DNA of 64,000 nt from the NCBI RefSeq assembly GCF_001612885.1, contig NZ_BDBH01000007.1, positions 124,001 to 188,000 of the forward strand, written 5' to 3'. This DNA comes from Nocardia harenae NBRC 108248. GTDB lineage: Bacteria; Actinomycetota; Actinomycetes; Mycobacteriales; Mycobacteriaceae. The notes under the pieces were generated by a model. That model ran no database searches. It saw only the letters and a program-made list of their open reading frames with translations, and was not told the origin of the DNA. Shown piece by piece: positions 10,701 to 18,500 of this stretch. Made by a program: the position numbers and the translations under genes. Position 1 is the stretch's first letter, and every line of letters begins with the position of its first letter.

Positions 10701-13700
10701 TTCACCGAGCAGATCACCGGCCGGGACGGCGTGCTCGCCAGCGCCGCCCGGGTGGTGCTGGAGCAGCTCGGCCTGGCCGAGCAGGTGAGCGCGGCCGTCG
10801 CCACCCCGGACACCCTGGTCGACCTGGTCGCTGCCGAGCTCGGCTCGGACTGGCCGCGGCTGGTGGCCCCGGCCTTCGACAGCCGCAAGGCGGTGCTGCT
10901 CGACGATCGCTGGGCCAGCGCCCGCGAGGATCTGGCCCGGCTCTGGCTCGGCGCCGACGCCGATGCCGCCGAGCTGCCGGTGAACGGCTACCTCGGGGCG
11001 GGCGAAGCGGTTGCCGCCCAGGCGAACTGGTGGCGGGAGAAGGCCAGGCACGAGGCCCGCTCGGTGCTCGCGGGCGCCTACGAGCGGATCGCCGCCGCGG
11101 CGCTGACCGCCGAGGAGCCGGGCGAGTGGTCGTCCGACGTCGCGGTGATCACCGGGGCCAGCAAGGGCTCGATCGCGGCCGCCGTCACCGGCAGGCTGCT
11201 CGCCGGCGGCGCGACCGTGGTGGTCACCACCTCGCGGCTGGACGACACCAGGCTCGGCTTCTACAAGCAGCTCTACCGGGAGCACGCGCGCAGCGGCGCC
11301 GCGCTCTGGGTGGTGCCCGCGAATATGGCCTCCTACACCGATATCGACGCGGTGATCGACTGGGTCGGCAGCGAGCAGGTCGACTCGGCCGGCGGCGCCA
11401 AGGTGAAGATCAAGGACGCCATGACCCCGACCCTGCTGCTTCCCTTCGCGGCGCCGCGGGTGGCAGGCGACCTCGCCGACGCGGGCTCCCGCGCGGAGAT
11501 GGAGATGCGGGTGCTGCTCTGGTCGGTGGAGCGGCTGATCGGCGGCCTCTCCGCGCTCAACGCCGACCACGACGTGGACGCCAAGCTGCACGTGGTGCTG
11601 CCGGGCTCGCCGAACCGCGGCCTCTTCGGCGGCGACGGCGCGTACGGCGAGTCCAAGGCCGCGCTGGACGCGGTCGTGGGCCGCTGGCGGGCGGAGAAGT
11701 CCTGGTCGCAGCGGGTCACCCTGGTGCACGCGCTGATCGGCTGGGTGCGCGGCACCGGGCTCATGGGGCAGAACGACCCCATGGTCTCGGCGGTCGAGCA
11801 GGCCGGGGTGCAGACCTGGTCCACCACCGAGATGGCCGACGAGCTGCTGAAGTGGTGCACCTCGCAGGCGCGGGCGATCACCGTCACCGCGCCGCAGCAG
11901 ATCGACCTCACCGGCGGCCTGGCCGGCGCCGAGCTCGACCTGCCCGCGCTGGCCAAGCAGGCGGCCGAGGAGGCCGCGGCGGCCGAGGAGCCGCTCGACA
12001 CCGCCCCGACCGTCGCCGCGCTGCCCGCCCCGCCCACCCGCAGCTCCGCGCTGCCGGTGCCGGAGTGGAGCGCGGTCAGCACCGACCTCGCCGACATGGT
12101 GGTCATCGTCGGCGCCGGTGAGCTCGGCCCGTACGGCTCGGCGCGCACCCGCTTCGAGATGGAGGTCTCCGACGAGCTCTCCGCCGCGGGCGTGCTGGAG
12201 CTGGCCTGGACCACCGGGCTGGTCGCCTGGGAGAACGACCCCAAGCCGGGCTGGTACGACGTGGCCTCCGGCGACTTCGTCCCGGAGCACGAGGTGGCCG
12301 AGCGCTACCACGATGCCGTGGTCGAGCGCTGCGGCGTCCGCCGCTACGCCGACGACGCGGCCATGGTCGACAACAGCGCGCCGCTGATGACCTCGGTCTT
12401 CCTGGACAAGGATCTGACCTTCACGGTCGGCTCCGAGGTCGAGGCCCGCGCCTTCGAGGCCGCGGCGCCGGAGCACACCGTTGTGGTCCCGACGGGCGAC
12501 GGCGGCGACTGGCAGGTGACCCGCAAGGCGGGCACCGAGATCCGGGTGCCGCGCAAGGCGCGGCTCTCCCGCACCGTCGGCGGGCAGATCCCCACCGGCT
12601 GGGATCCGACCGTCTGGGGCATCTCGGCGGACATGGCGTCCTCGATCGACCGGGTCGCGCTGTGGAACATCGCCTGCACCGTCGACGCCTTCGTCAGCTC
12701 CGGGTTCGACCCGGCCGAGCTGATGAGCTGGGTGCACCCGAGCCTGGTGGCGAACACGCAGGGCACCGGCATGGGCGGCATGTCCTCCATGCGCTCGCTC
12801 TACGTCGACAACCTGCTCGGCGAGCCGCGGCCGAACGACATCCTGCAGGAGGCGCTGCCGAACGTCGCGCTGGCGCACGTGGTGCAGTCGTACGTGGGCA
12901 GTTACGGCGCCATGGTGCACCCGGTGGCGGCCTGCGCCACCGCGGCGGTCTCGGTCGAGGAGGGCGTCGACAAGATCAAGCTCGGCAAGGCCGAGGTGGT
13001 CGTGGCAGGCGGCTTCGACGATCTGGGCATCGAGGGCATCGTCGGCTTCGGCGACATGTCCGCGACCGCCGACTCCGCGGTGATGGCGGGCAAGGGCATC
13101 GCCGACCGGTACTTCTCCCGGGCCAACGACCGCCGCCGCGGCGGGTTCGTGGAGTCGCAGGGCGGCGGCACCGTGCTGCTGGCCCGCGGCGACGTCGCGC
13201 TGGAGATGGGGCTGCCGATCCTCGGCGTCGTCGCCTACGCGCAGTCCTTCGCGGACGGCGTGCACACCTCGATCCCGGCGCCCGGGCTCGGCGCGCTCGG
13301 CGCGGGCCGGGGCGGGCGCGAGTCCAAGCTCGCCGCCGAGCTGCGCGGGCTCGGCGTCACCCCGGACGAGGTCGCGGTGGTCTCCAAGCACGACACCTCG
13401 ACCGCGGCCAACGACCCGAACGAGTCCGAGCTGCACGAGCGGCTCGCCGCGGCGATCGGCCGCTCCGCGGGCGCCCCGCTCTTCGTGGTCTCGCAGAAGT
13501 CGCTGACCGGGCATGCCAAGGGCGGCGCCGCCGCCTTCCAGCTGATCGGGCTCTGCCAGGTGCTCGAGCAGGGCGTCGTGCCGCCGAACCGCAGCCTGGA
13601 CTGCGTCGACGACAAGATGCGCGAGTACCCGCACCTGGTGTGGGTGCGCGAGGCGCTGCGGTTCGGCGAGCGGTTCCCGCTCAAGGCCGGGCTGGTCACC

Positions 13701-14054
13701 TCGCTCGGCTTCGGGCACGTCTCCGGGCTGCTCGCGGTGGTGCACCCGCAGGCGTTCGTGGCGGCGCTCCCGGCCGAGCGCAGGGACGACTACCTGCACC
13801 GGGCCGAGCAGCGCAGGCTGAACGGCAGGCAGCGCTTCGCCGAGGCGATGTGCGGCGGCTCCGACCTCTACGAGCGGCCCGCCGACCGGCGGCTCGGCGC
13901 GGACGGCACCCCGGCATCGCGAATCCGTCAGCTCGAGGCCGACATGCTGCTCTCCGGGGCCGCCCGTCTCGGTGCCGACGGTACCTACCGTGCCGACGGC
14001 AGGGGTTGCGAGACAGGCCGGTTCGCCCCGGCCTCCGAGACCGAGGGGTCATAG
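4701..14054 (+). CDS. fas: Type I fatty acid synthase, single-chain multienzyme
   Basis: Cytosolic multienzyme of 3117 residues making C16-C26 acyl-CoAs, with head-to-tail domain order as in M. tuberculosis Fas. The acyltransferase lies at about 35-380 (GHSQG, Ser162) and the enoyl reductase at about 420-760 (GRSPILLAGMTPTTV). The dehydratase follows at about 1190-1340 (GDHNPIH) and the malonyl/palmitoyl transferase at about 1350-1770 (GHSVGEY, Ser1469). Next is an Ala/Pro linker and the carrier domain with GVSSRRNQ (phosphopantetheine site Ser1840 or 1841). The ketoreductase is at about 2140-2400 (GASKGSI) and the ketosynthase at the C-terminus (Cys2745, His2897, Lys2933, His2938). The start is TTG: MTINEN aligns with the mycobacterial N-terminus MTIHEH, no ATG or GTG is available, and AGGAA lies upstream. 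acpS follows after 11 bases. The opposite strand is also open over most of the gene because of the G+C bias; that is an artefact. Confidence 0.98.
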   Translation: MTINENTETGTGSRRTAGRSPEVEASRSPLLDRLLNGTAYALAFGGQGAKWLGELEEIGRDSALEPELTALVNEAAALLEPVASQLLVVRPVGFDPIGWILENELADAEDAESSAAPSERVLRSAAVSMPGVLLTQLAALRALKLQGLDVAAHPPVRMIGHSQGVLAAAALRDGGRRDAELLAFGQMIGAAASLVGRRRGLMPVGEQSPMVAVSNVDPEQLRAVVAEVSAGVAPEVAAVVSIRNGRRRAVLSGTPAQIARVRQRCTEIHDEQSAERDAKARGGSVFAPVFEDLAVDVAFHHPALGDTVDLVAGWARQCGLDAELAGELAKEILVDPIDWVGSVDEVVAAGAEWILDLGPGDLLTRLTAGSLKGTGVGVVAAATREGQRSLLTPGAAPEVSAPWSAFAPKPVRLPNGRIVVETAFTRLTGRSPILLAGMTPTTVDAKIVAAAANAGHWAELAGGGQVTEQIFADRVAELQTLLQPGRAVQFNSLFLDPYLWKLQLGGKRLVQKARAAGAPIDGVIVTAGIPELEEAVALIEELTEAGIHHVAFKPGTVAQIRAVLRIADQVPGYPVIVHIEGGRAGGHHSWEDLDDLLLTTYSELRTRDNVVVCVGGGIGTPERATEYLTGRWSEGYGYPAMPLDGVLVGTAAMATLEATTAPEVKQLLVDTPGTPDWVGAGTAINGMASGRSQLGADIHEIDNAASRTGRLLDEVAGDADAVAARRDEIIAALNATAKPYFGDVATMTYLDWLERYVELAVGLDRRRDFDCGSDLGDAIREATRSRWLDITWRDRFAEMIRRAEARLHPADRGEIPTLFGSDQDFEDPVGAICTLRERYPAAAETLLHPADVPFFVSLCKIPGKPVNFVPVVDGDVRRWWRSDSLWQAHDPRYSADQVCIIPGTVAVAGITRVDEPVGELLDRFEQDTAYSLVRAGVVPAAVDARRVAGVTAGPIDAVLAAPDVRWSGRTTVNPVHRLGDLDSWVVDGKGAVHPPTGATLAETTGPDTEHSYVELTVPLLGRDAVTIRITVPVTVYNGGAPVITEADAETAMSALLAVAAGQSLPEVRGSVAHVNVAWTPDLGADHAGVTGGGLPESLSTLGRVVPDVLVGACWPAVFAVLGAARTADGGSVIEGMLDLVHLDHQVHLVSDLPDATSVLTVRAEAGETVDTDLGRVVEVKVRITGMLDKPETGLSMPTLATLTERFAIRGRTGAGELTDPPRAGGSVSEDARETARRRRRDVTVRAPRAMHAFAAVSGDHNPIHTSSSAAKLAGLGSPIVHGMWLSAAAQHVVAALDPASGLPARRLTAWTTRFLGMVRPGAEIDVRVERVAIDAGDEIVEVSCRADGDLVMAATGRTAAPKTVYALPGQGIQRKGMGLEARTRSKAAKEIWERADKHTRKALGFSILAVVRDNPTYLKARGVEHRHPDGVLHLTQFTQVAMAVVGVVQVAELREAGAFVEGAVLAGHSVGEYNALCAVAGVLPLEATLEVVFQRGSAMHQLVPRDAQGRSDYRMAAIRPSQIDLPDEEVIGFVAGIAERTGEFLEVVNLNLRGSQYAIAGTLAGLEALEAEIDRRRELTGGKRAFILVPGIDVPFHSTVLRKGVPEFRQKLEQLLPADLHPEILVGRYIPNLVPRPFSLERSFVQEIADLVPSEPLAEVLSDFDGWAARPVELCRVVLVELLAWQFASPVRWIETQDVLFTDAAHGGLGVERFVEIGLAATPTVANLASQTLKLPAFTDTAVEVLNIEREAGVVFGTDTDPAPADEPVEETTAAAETPAAAAAPAPAAAPAAATGGPRPDDIAFTAADATKVLIALWTKLRLDQIGPVDTIEGLCDGVSSRRNQLLVDLGSELSLGAIDGAADADMGALSATVERLARTYKPFGTVLSDAINDHLRKVFGPSGKRPAAVADRVAKVWELGDGWASHVTAELSLGTREGVSVRGGDLGGLVAGALGDGSSVDAAIDAAVQAVAARRGIAVSLPSAGGGGGATVDAAALGEFTEQITGRDGVLASAARVVLEQLGLAEQVSAAVATPDTLVDLVAAELGSDWPRLVAPAFDSRKAVLLDDRWASAREDLARLWLGADADAAELPVNGYLGAGEAVAAQANWWREKARHEARSVLAGAYERIAAAALTAEEPGEWSSDVAVITGASKGSIAAAVTGRLLAGGATVVVTTSRLDDTRLGFYKQLYREHARSGAALWVVPANMASYTDIDAVIDWVGSEQVDSAGGAKVKIKDAMTPTLLLPFAAPRVAGDLADAGSRAEMEMRVLLWSVERLIGGLSALNADHDVDAKLHVVLPGSPNRGLFGGDGAYGESKAALDAVVGRWRAEKSWSQRVTLVHALIGWVRGTGLMGQNDPMVSAVEQAGVQTWSTTEMADELLKWCTSQARAITVTAPQQIDLTGGLAGAELDLPALAKQAAEEAAAAEEPLDTAPTVAALPAPPTRSSALPVPEWSAVSTDLADMVVIVGAGELGPYGSARTRFEMEVSDELSAAGVLELAWTTGLVAWENDPKPGWYDVASGDFVPEHEVAERYHDAVVERCGVRRYADDAAMVDNSAPLMTSVFLDKDLTFTVGSEVEARAFEAAAPEHTVVVPTGDGGDWQVTRKAGTEIRVPRKARLSRTVGGQIPTGWDPTVWGISADMASSIDRVALWNIACTVDAFVSSGFDPAELMSWVHPSLVANTQGTGMGGMSSMRSLYVDNLLGEPRPNDILQEALPNVALAHVVQSYVGSYGAMVHPVAACATAAVSVEEGVDKIKLGKAEVVVAGGFDDLGIEGIVGFGDMSATADSAVMAGKGIADRYFSRANDRRRGGFVESQGGGTVLLARGDVALEMGLPILGVVAYAQSFADGVHTSIPAPGLGALGAGRGGRESKLAAELRGLGVTPDEVAVVSKHDTSTAANDPNESELHERLAAAIGRSAGAPLFVVSQKSLTGHAKGGAAAFQLIGLCQVLEQGVVPPNRSLDCVDDKMREYPHLVWVREALRFGERFPLKAGLVTSLGFGHVSGLLAVVHPQAFVAALPAERRDDYLHRAEQRRLNGRQRFAEAMCGGSDLYERPADRRLGADGTPASRIRQLEADMLLSGAARLGADGTYRADGRGCETGRFAPASETEGS

Positions 14055-14065
14055 GCTCCGGTTCC

Positions 14066-14503
14066 ATGACCATCATCGGTATCGGGCTGGACCTGGTGAC
14101 CATCTCGGAGTTCGGCGAGCAGCTGGAGCGGGCGGGAACCACCATGCTCAGGGAGAGCTTCACCGCCGCCGAGCGGCGCTACTGCCAGAGCAAGGCGACG
14201 GATCCCACGCGCAGCTACGCGGCGCGGTGGGCGGCCAAGGAGGCCGTGCTCAAGGCATGGGCCTCCTCCCGGTTCGCCCGCCGCCCGCAGATCGGGGACA
14301 ACCCGTATCCCCTGATCGAAGTGGTCAACGACGCGTGGGGCAGGCCGAGCATCCGGCTGCACGGCCTGGCCGCGGAGTTCCTGCCGCGGGTGCGGGTGCA
14401 CCTCTCGCTCACCCACGACGGTGACACCGCGGCGGCCATGGTCGTCCTGGAGGACCCGGGCGAACTCGCCGACCTCATCGCGGGCAGGGAATCCTCGAGC
14501 TGA
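14066..14503 (+). CDS. acpS: Holo-[acyl-carrier-protein] synthase
   Basis: 4'-Phosphopantetheinyl transferase of 145 residues that moves the phosphopantetheine arm from CoA to the carrier-domain serine of the synthase encoded just upstream. The hallmark motifs are present: GIGLDLV at the N-terminus (metal-binding Asp) and WAAKEAVLKAW (Glu and Lys of the active site), followed by LSLTHDGDTAAAMVV. It is slightly longer than the mycobacterial enzyme owing to a C-terminal tail. The 11-base gap from fas, with no terminator between, indicates a fas-acpS operon as in mycobacteria. A strong stem-loop ends the transcript. Confidence 0.95.
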   Translation: MTIIGIGLDLVTISEFGEQLERAGTTMLRESFTAAERRYCQSKATDPTRSYAARWAAKEAVLKAWASSRFARRPQIGDNPYPLIEVVNDAWGRPSIRLHGLAAEFLPRVRVHLSLTHDGDTAAAMVVLEDPGELADLIAGRESSS

Positions 14504-14510
14504 ACGAAAC

Positions 14511-14540
14511 GAAGCCCGAGCCGGAAACGGCTCGGGCTTC
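14511..14540. terminator. Bidirectional terminator, acpS / TetR gene
   Basis: A perfect 13-bp stem, GAAGCCCGAGCCG with CGGCTCGGGCTTC, has a GAAA tetraloop. It lies between the converging acpS and TetR genes and would serve both. Confidence 0.9.
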
Positions 14541-14553
14541 GTCGCTTTCGCGG

Positions 14554-15240
14554 CTAGGAGCGCGATTCCTTCTCGGCGACAAGCAGATACGCCACCATGA
14601 GCCGCTTCAGCTCGGCGACCGCCTCCTCGTGGCTCTGCTGATCCTGCACCGAGAAATTGAGCATCGAATACACCACGTGCACCAGCACCTCGGCCATGGT
14701 GGTGCGGCGCTCGCGCGGGGTGCGCGGGGTGAGCGGGCGCAGCATCTGCGAGACGACCTCGGCGAACTCCTTCTCGTGCTTGGCGCCGGTGGCCCTGGTC
14801 GAGGGGGTGGACTGCATGGCCAGCCAGACCTCGCGGCGGGAGGGGTCGGTCATCCACAGGTTCGCCAGGTGGTCGACGAACTGGTTCATGTGCCGCAGCC
14901 AGTCCAGCGAGGGGACGCCGCCGTGGAAATCGGCCAGCTCCCGGGAGACGGCGACCAGATCCTGCCGGTTCAGCTCGCAGACGATCACGTACTTGTTCGC
15001 GAAGAACTGGTAGAGCGTGCCGATCGGCACCTCGGCGCGGGCCGCGACCTCTTCACAGGTGAACGATTCGAAACCCACCTCGACCAGCAGTTCCCGCGAG
15101 GACTGCAGCAGCGCGTCGAACTTCCGCTTGCTGCGCTCCTGGGTGGGGCGGCGCCGCGGCAGGAGCTCCTGCGGGTCGTCCTGCATCTCCAGCGCAGGGT
15201 CGGGTCTGCGTCTCGACCTGGCCTCCGCGCGTAGTTCCAC
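14554..15240 (-). CDS. TetR/AcrR-family transcriptional regulator
   Basis: DNA-binding repressor-type protein of 228 residues if translation starts at the GTG at 15240. An ATG at 15186 directly after GGAG is an alternative and would remove 18 residues. The helix-turn-helix lies at about residues 40-90: FTCEEVAARAEVPIGTLYQF, followed by FANKYVIVCEL. The C-terminal ligand domain is not assignable. It converges with acpS, but I do not propose it as FasR: the mycobacterial FasR sequence as I know it is different and the gene is not next to fas there. The divergent neighbour at 15465 is of unknown function, so the regulon cannot be inferred from context. Confidence 0.88.
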   Translation of the reverse strand: MELRAEARSRRRPDPALEMQDDPQELLPRRRPTQERSKRKFDALLQSSRELLVEVGFESFTCEEVAARAEVPIGTLYQFFANKYVIVCELNRQDLVAVSRELADFHGGVPSLDWLRHMNQFVDHLANLWMTDPSRREVWLAMQSTPSTRATGAKHEKEFAEVVSQMLRPLTPRTPRERRTTMAEVLVHVVYSMLNFSVQDQQSHEEAVAELKRLMVAYLLVAEKESRS

Positions 15241-15464
15241 CCGTCCAGGCTAACGTGACCACACCACTGCCCGGAACGCGCATTTCCCCTCGTCTGTGAC
15301 AGTTCACCCCCATCCGTCGCACATCCCGTGCCGAACCACCGGTTATATCCGCGTGTCGGACAGCCACCTGGGCCGGAAACGGCGTTCCGCGCGCGATGAT
15401 CGTTATCCACCAAGGGGCGGGGCGGTCCGTGAGTCCGGTGCCCCCGCGGGCAGGAGGCGTGGCT

Positions 15465-16748
15465 GTGGCGGCACGAGCGAGCGGCGCGAGCGCGGCGCCG
15501 GTGGTGTTCGGGGTGAGCACCGAGCGCGGCGCGGTGCGCGGGGTGGCGCTCGGCGGTCCGGGGGAGCGGCTGGCGGATCGGGTGCTCGCGCAGTGCACCG
15601 TCACCGTTGCCGACGACCGGCGCGCCGCACCGGCCGCCGTGCTCGCCGCGCTCGACCGGCTCGCCGCCGAGCTGGGGCGGGAACCGGCCGGGGTCGCGGT
15701 CGCCTACCACGACCCCGCCGAGCGCCGAGCGCTCGTCAGCGGGCTGGCCGCGGGCCGCTGGCACGCCGCCTCGCTGGTCTCCACCAGGGCCGCGCACCTG
15801 AATGTCGCGGGCGCCATGACCTGGCTGGCCGAGTTCGACGACCTGCTGCTCTGCGACGTGGTGCCCGGCCACCTCACGCTGACCCTGGTCGACCGGGACC
15901 GCGGCCGGGTACTGGCCGGGGTCACCCGGACCGGCGGGGTGACCAGCGACGCGCTCTGCGCCGCCGTCACCGCCGCCCGCGACCAGCTGGACGCCGCCGA
16001 GACCAGGCCGGACGCCGTCGTGCTGATCGGCTCCGCCGCCGCGGCGCCTGCCGTGGCGGACGCGGTGCGGGCGCTCGGCGCCCCGGTGCTGCCCTGCACC
16101 GTGGCGACGCTGGCGCCCGCGCTCGGCGCCGCGCTCGCCATCGCGGCCGAACCCGGCGGGGTGGCCGAGGCCCCGGCGCCGCCCGCGCGCTCGGTGCGCA
16201 CCGCCGCTCTGCTCGGCGCCGCCGCGCTGGCCGCGGGCTTCACCGTGGCGGGCGGGGCGTACCTGATGAGCGATCCGCGGCAGGCGCCCGCTCCGCTGAC
16301 GGCGGCGGCAGCCGCGCCCGTCGCCCCGGCGCCACCGGCTCGTGGTCCGGCCCCGCTGCAGCACATCGCGGCGTCCGGGGCGGTGGAGCAGGCGGACCCG
16401 GTGTCCCAGCGGCAGCCGGTCTGGATTCCGGTAGCGGTGCAGAGCCGGGTGAGCGGGCCGCTCCCGCTGGCTCCCGCCGCGAACGCCGCGGAGCCGGTGC
16501 GGGCGCCGGCCGATGGCGCGGCCTGCCCGTCCCCGCTCGCGGGCACCGCCACGTGCGTTCCCGAGCCCGCCGTGCCCGGCACCGGCGTGCCGGCCAGGGA
16601 CGCCGAGGTCGGCGCCCCGGACGCCGCGCTGCTCTTCCCCGGCGAACCCCCCGCCCCCGCCCCGTTCACCGTGGAGTCGGCCACCTGGTGGGCAAACCAC
16701 GTCCGGCTCGCCGTCGCGTGGGCCACCCAGCTGGTGCTGCCGGGCTGA
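15465..16748 (+). CDS. Membrane-anchored protein with Pro/Ala-rich C-terminus, unknown function
   Basis: Hypothetical protein of about 427 residues. I chose the GTG at 15465 because AGGAGG lies 7 bases upstream; an ATG at 15396 in the same frame has no such site. Residues 1-240 form a soluble-looking domain (VVFGVSTERGAVRGVAL near the start, VVLIGSAAAAPAVADAV near 185). The pattern of an N-terminal 'VS-x-VRG' strand and a later 'VVLIG' strand is reminiscent of actin-like ATPase folds and of DUF7159-type mycobacterial proteins, but phosphate-binding motifs are not clear. One transmembrane segment follows at about 247-268, then a Pro/Ala-rich tail of about 150 residues, presumably outside the membrane. 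The next genes lie on the other strand, so it appears monocistronic. Confidence 0.75.
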   Translation: MAARASGASAAPVVFGVSTERGAVRGVALGGPGERLADRVLAQCTVTVADDRRAAPAAVLAALDRLAAELGREPAGVAVAYHDPAERRALVSGLAAGRWHAASLVSTRAAHLNVAGAMTWLAEFDDLLLCDVVPGHLTLTLVDRDRGRVLAGVTRTGGVTSDALCAAVTAARDQLDAAETRPDAVVLIGSAAAAPAVADAVRALGAPVLPCTVATLAPALGAALAIAAEPGGVAEAPAPPARSVRTAALLGAAALAAGFTVAGGAYLMSDPRQAPAPLTAAAAAPVAPAPPARGPAPLQHIAASGAVEQADPVSQRQPVWIPVAVQSRVSGPLPLAPAANAAEPVRAPADGAACPSPLAGTATCVPEPAVPGTGVPARDAEVGAPDAALLFPGEPPAPAPFTVESATWWANHVRLAVAWATQLVLPG

Positions 16749-16751
16749 GCG

Positions 16752-17510
16752 TCACTCCCTGGTGCGGGCGCGGAACGCGGCCAGCGCGCCCACGTACCCC
16801 AGCACGATGAAGAGCGCGCACCACCCCACCGCCAGCACCGCGCTCGACCCGATCGGGGTGCCGATGAGCAGCCCGCGCACCGTCTCGATCACCGGCGTCA
16901 CCGGCTGGTGCTCGGCCACCGGCCGCAGCCACCCCGGCATCGACTGCACCGGGACGAAGGCGCTGCTCACGTAGGGCAGGAAGAGGAAGGCGAAGGTGGA
17001 GCCGTTCGCCGCCTCCACGCTGCGGGTGAGCAACCCCAGCGCGGCCGAGATCCAGGAGAGCGCGAGCACGAAGAGCGCGACCAGCCCGAGCGCGGCCAGC
17101 CAGCGCAGCGGGTCGGTGGTGGGCCGGAACCCGATCAGCACCGCCAGCGCGGTGACCAGGGCGGTGGTCACCAGGTTGCGCAGCAGGCTCTCGGTGACGT
17201 GCGCGTTCAGGAAGGCCGAGCGCGCAACCGCCATGGTGCGGAAGCGGTCGACGATGCCCTCGGTGACGTCGGTGCAGACCGCCACCGCGGTGGTGGCCGA
17301 GCCGAACCCGGCGCAGAGCAGCAGGATGCCGGGCACCACGTAGTCGACGTAGGTGCCGCCGCCCACCTCGATGGCGCCGCCGAGCACGTAGACGAACATG
17401 AGCAGGATCATCACCGGCACCGCGATCGTCATGATCAGGGCGTCCGGGCTGCGCAGCGAGTGCCGCAGGTTGCGGTCGAGCATGGTGCGGGTGTCGAGCA
17501 GGACGGTCAT
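16752..17510 (-). CDS. ABC-2 type transporter permease (DrrB-like)
   Basis: Membrane half of an ABC exporter, about 252 residues with six predicted membrane helices (MTIAVPVMILLMFVYVLGG, LVTALAVLIGF, LVALFVLALSWISAALGLL and others). It matches the ABC-2 family of DrrB-type multidrug/antibiotic efflux permeases. I use the ATG at 17510 because AGGAG lies 5 bases upstream and the leader GGAGCCACCATGACC is identical to that of the partner ATPase gene. A GTG at 17537 overlaps the ATPase stop (GTGA) and would add nine residues. It is co-transcribed with the ATPase gene. The substrate cannot be told from sequence; no biosynthetic genes are nearby. Confidence 0.92.
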   Translation of the reverse strand: MTVLLDTRTMLDRNLRHSLRSPDALIMTIAVPVMILLMFVYVLGGAIEVGGGTYVDYVVPGILLLCAGFGSATTAVAVCTDVTEGIVDRFRTMAVARSAFLNAHVTESLLRNLVTTALVTALAVLIGFRPTTDPLRWLAALGLVALFVLALSWISAALGLLTRSVEAANGSTFAFLFLPYVSSAFVPVQSMPGWLRPVAEHQPVTPVIETVRGLLIGTPIGSSAVLAVGWCALFIVLGYVGALAAFRARTRE

Positions 17511-17533
17511 GGTGGCTCCTGTGGTCACGGCGG

Positions 17534-18481
17534 TCACGCGGCCTCGGCCGGGGCGGGGTGCCCGGTGAGCGCGAAGAAGACATCGTCGAGGTCGGGGGTG
17601 TGCACGGTGAGCCGCGCCACCTCGATGCCGAGTTCGGCGCAGCGGTTCAGCACGCCGCGCACCTCGTCGGCGCTGCCGTCCGACGGCAGTTGCAGCACCA
17701 GCTGCTCGAGGTCGGCCCGCCAGCCCTCCGGCAGCGGGAGGGCCAGGCGGGCGTTCTCCAGTTCGTCGGCGGTGGCGAAGCGCAGCCGCAGGTGCCCGCC
17801 GGGGGCGCGCTGCTTGAGCTCGTCCGGGGTGCCGTCGGCGACAACGGCGCCGTTGTCCAGCACCGCGATCCGGTCGGCGAGCTGATCCGCCTCCTCCAGG
17901 TACTGGGTGGTCAGGAAGACCGTGGCGCCGTCGGCGGCCAGCCCCTGGATCACCGCCCAGAGCTCGCGCCTGCTGCGCGGGTCCAGCCCGGTGGTCGGCT
18001 CGTCCAGGAAGACCATGCGCGGCCTGCCCATCAGGCTCATGGCCAGGTCGAGGCGGCGCCGCATGCCGCCGGAGAAGCCTGCGGTGCGCCGGTCCGCGGC
18101 CTCGGTCAGGTCGAAGCGGTCGAGCAGTTCGGCCGAACGGCGGGCCAGCTCGGCGCTCGGCAGGTGCAGTAGCCTGCCGGTGAGGCGCAGGTTCTCGCGC
18201 GCGGTGAGCACGCCGTCGACCGCGGAGTACTGCCCGGTGACGCCGATCAGCGCGCGCACCGCGTCGGCCTCGGCCACCACGTCGTGGCCGAAGACGCTGG
18301 CGCTGCCGCGGTCCGGCGCGGCCAGCGTCGCGAGGATCCGGACCAGCGTGGTCTTGCCCGCGCCGTTCGGCCCGAGCAGGGAGAAGACGGTGCCCGCGGC
18401 GACCTCGAGGTCGAGGCCGCGCAGCACCGGGTGATCGCCGAAACCCTTGTGCAGGGCGGAGATCGAGAGCGCGGAGGTCAT
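17534..18481 (-). CDS. ABC transporter ATP-binding protein (DrrA-like)
   Basis: Cytoplasmic ATPase of 315 residues energising the permease encoded next. Walker A GPNGAGKTT is near residue 38, the Q-loop follows, the signature is FSGGMRRRLDLA and Walker B MVFLDEPTTGLD. An extended C-terminal domain of the DrrA type follows (DELKQRAPGG onward), which in this family contacts the permease. The gene is first in a two-gene operon transcribed away from a TetR-type gene. The intergenic region holds a nested palindrome centred at 18521, so drug-inducible derepression is the likely control. The start ATG has GGAG upstream. Confidence 0.95.
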   Translation of the reverse strand: MTSALSISALHKGFGDHPVLRGLDLEVAAGTVFSLLGPNGAGKTTLVRILATLAAPDRGSASVFGHDVVAEADAVRALIGVTGQYSAVDGVLTARENLRLTGRLLHLPSAELARRSAELLDRFDLTEAADRRTAGFSGGMRRRLDLAMSLMGRPRMVFLDEPTTGLDPRSRRELWAVIQGLAADGATVFLTTQYLEEADQLADRIAVLDNGAVVADGTPDELKQRAPGGHLRLRFATADELENARLALPLPEGWRADLEQLVLQLPSDGSADEVRGVLNRCAELGIEVARLTVHTPDLDDVFFALTGHPAPAEAA

Positions 18482-18500
18482 GGTGGCTCCAGACTTGGGA

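Noticed and set aside
4671..13799. A very long open frame on the strand opposite fas (about 3000 codons), and similar ones opposite gdh and elsewhere
   Set aside because: G+C-rich third codon positions in the real gene remove stop codons from the opposite strand. The translation is Arg/Gly/His/Leu-biased without motifs.
14554..15240. TetR gene next to acpS as FasR
   Set aside because: Position is suggestive, but the helix-turn-helix region differs from mycobacterial FasR as I recall it, and FasR is encoded elsewhere in that group.
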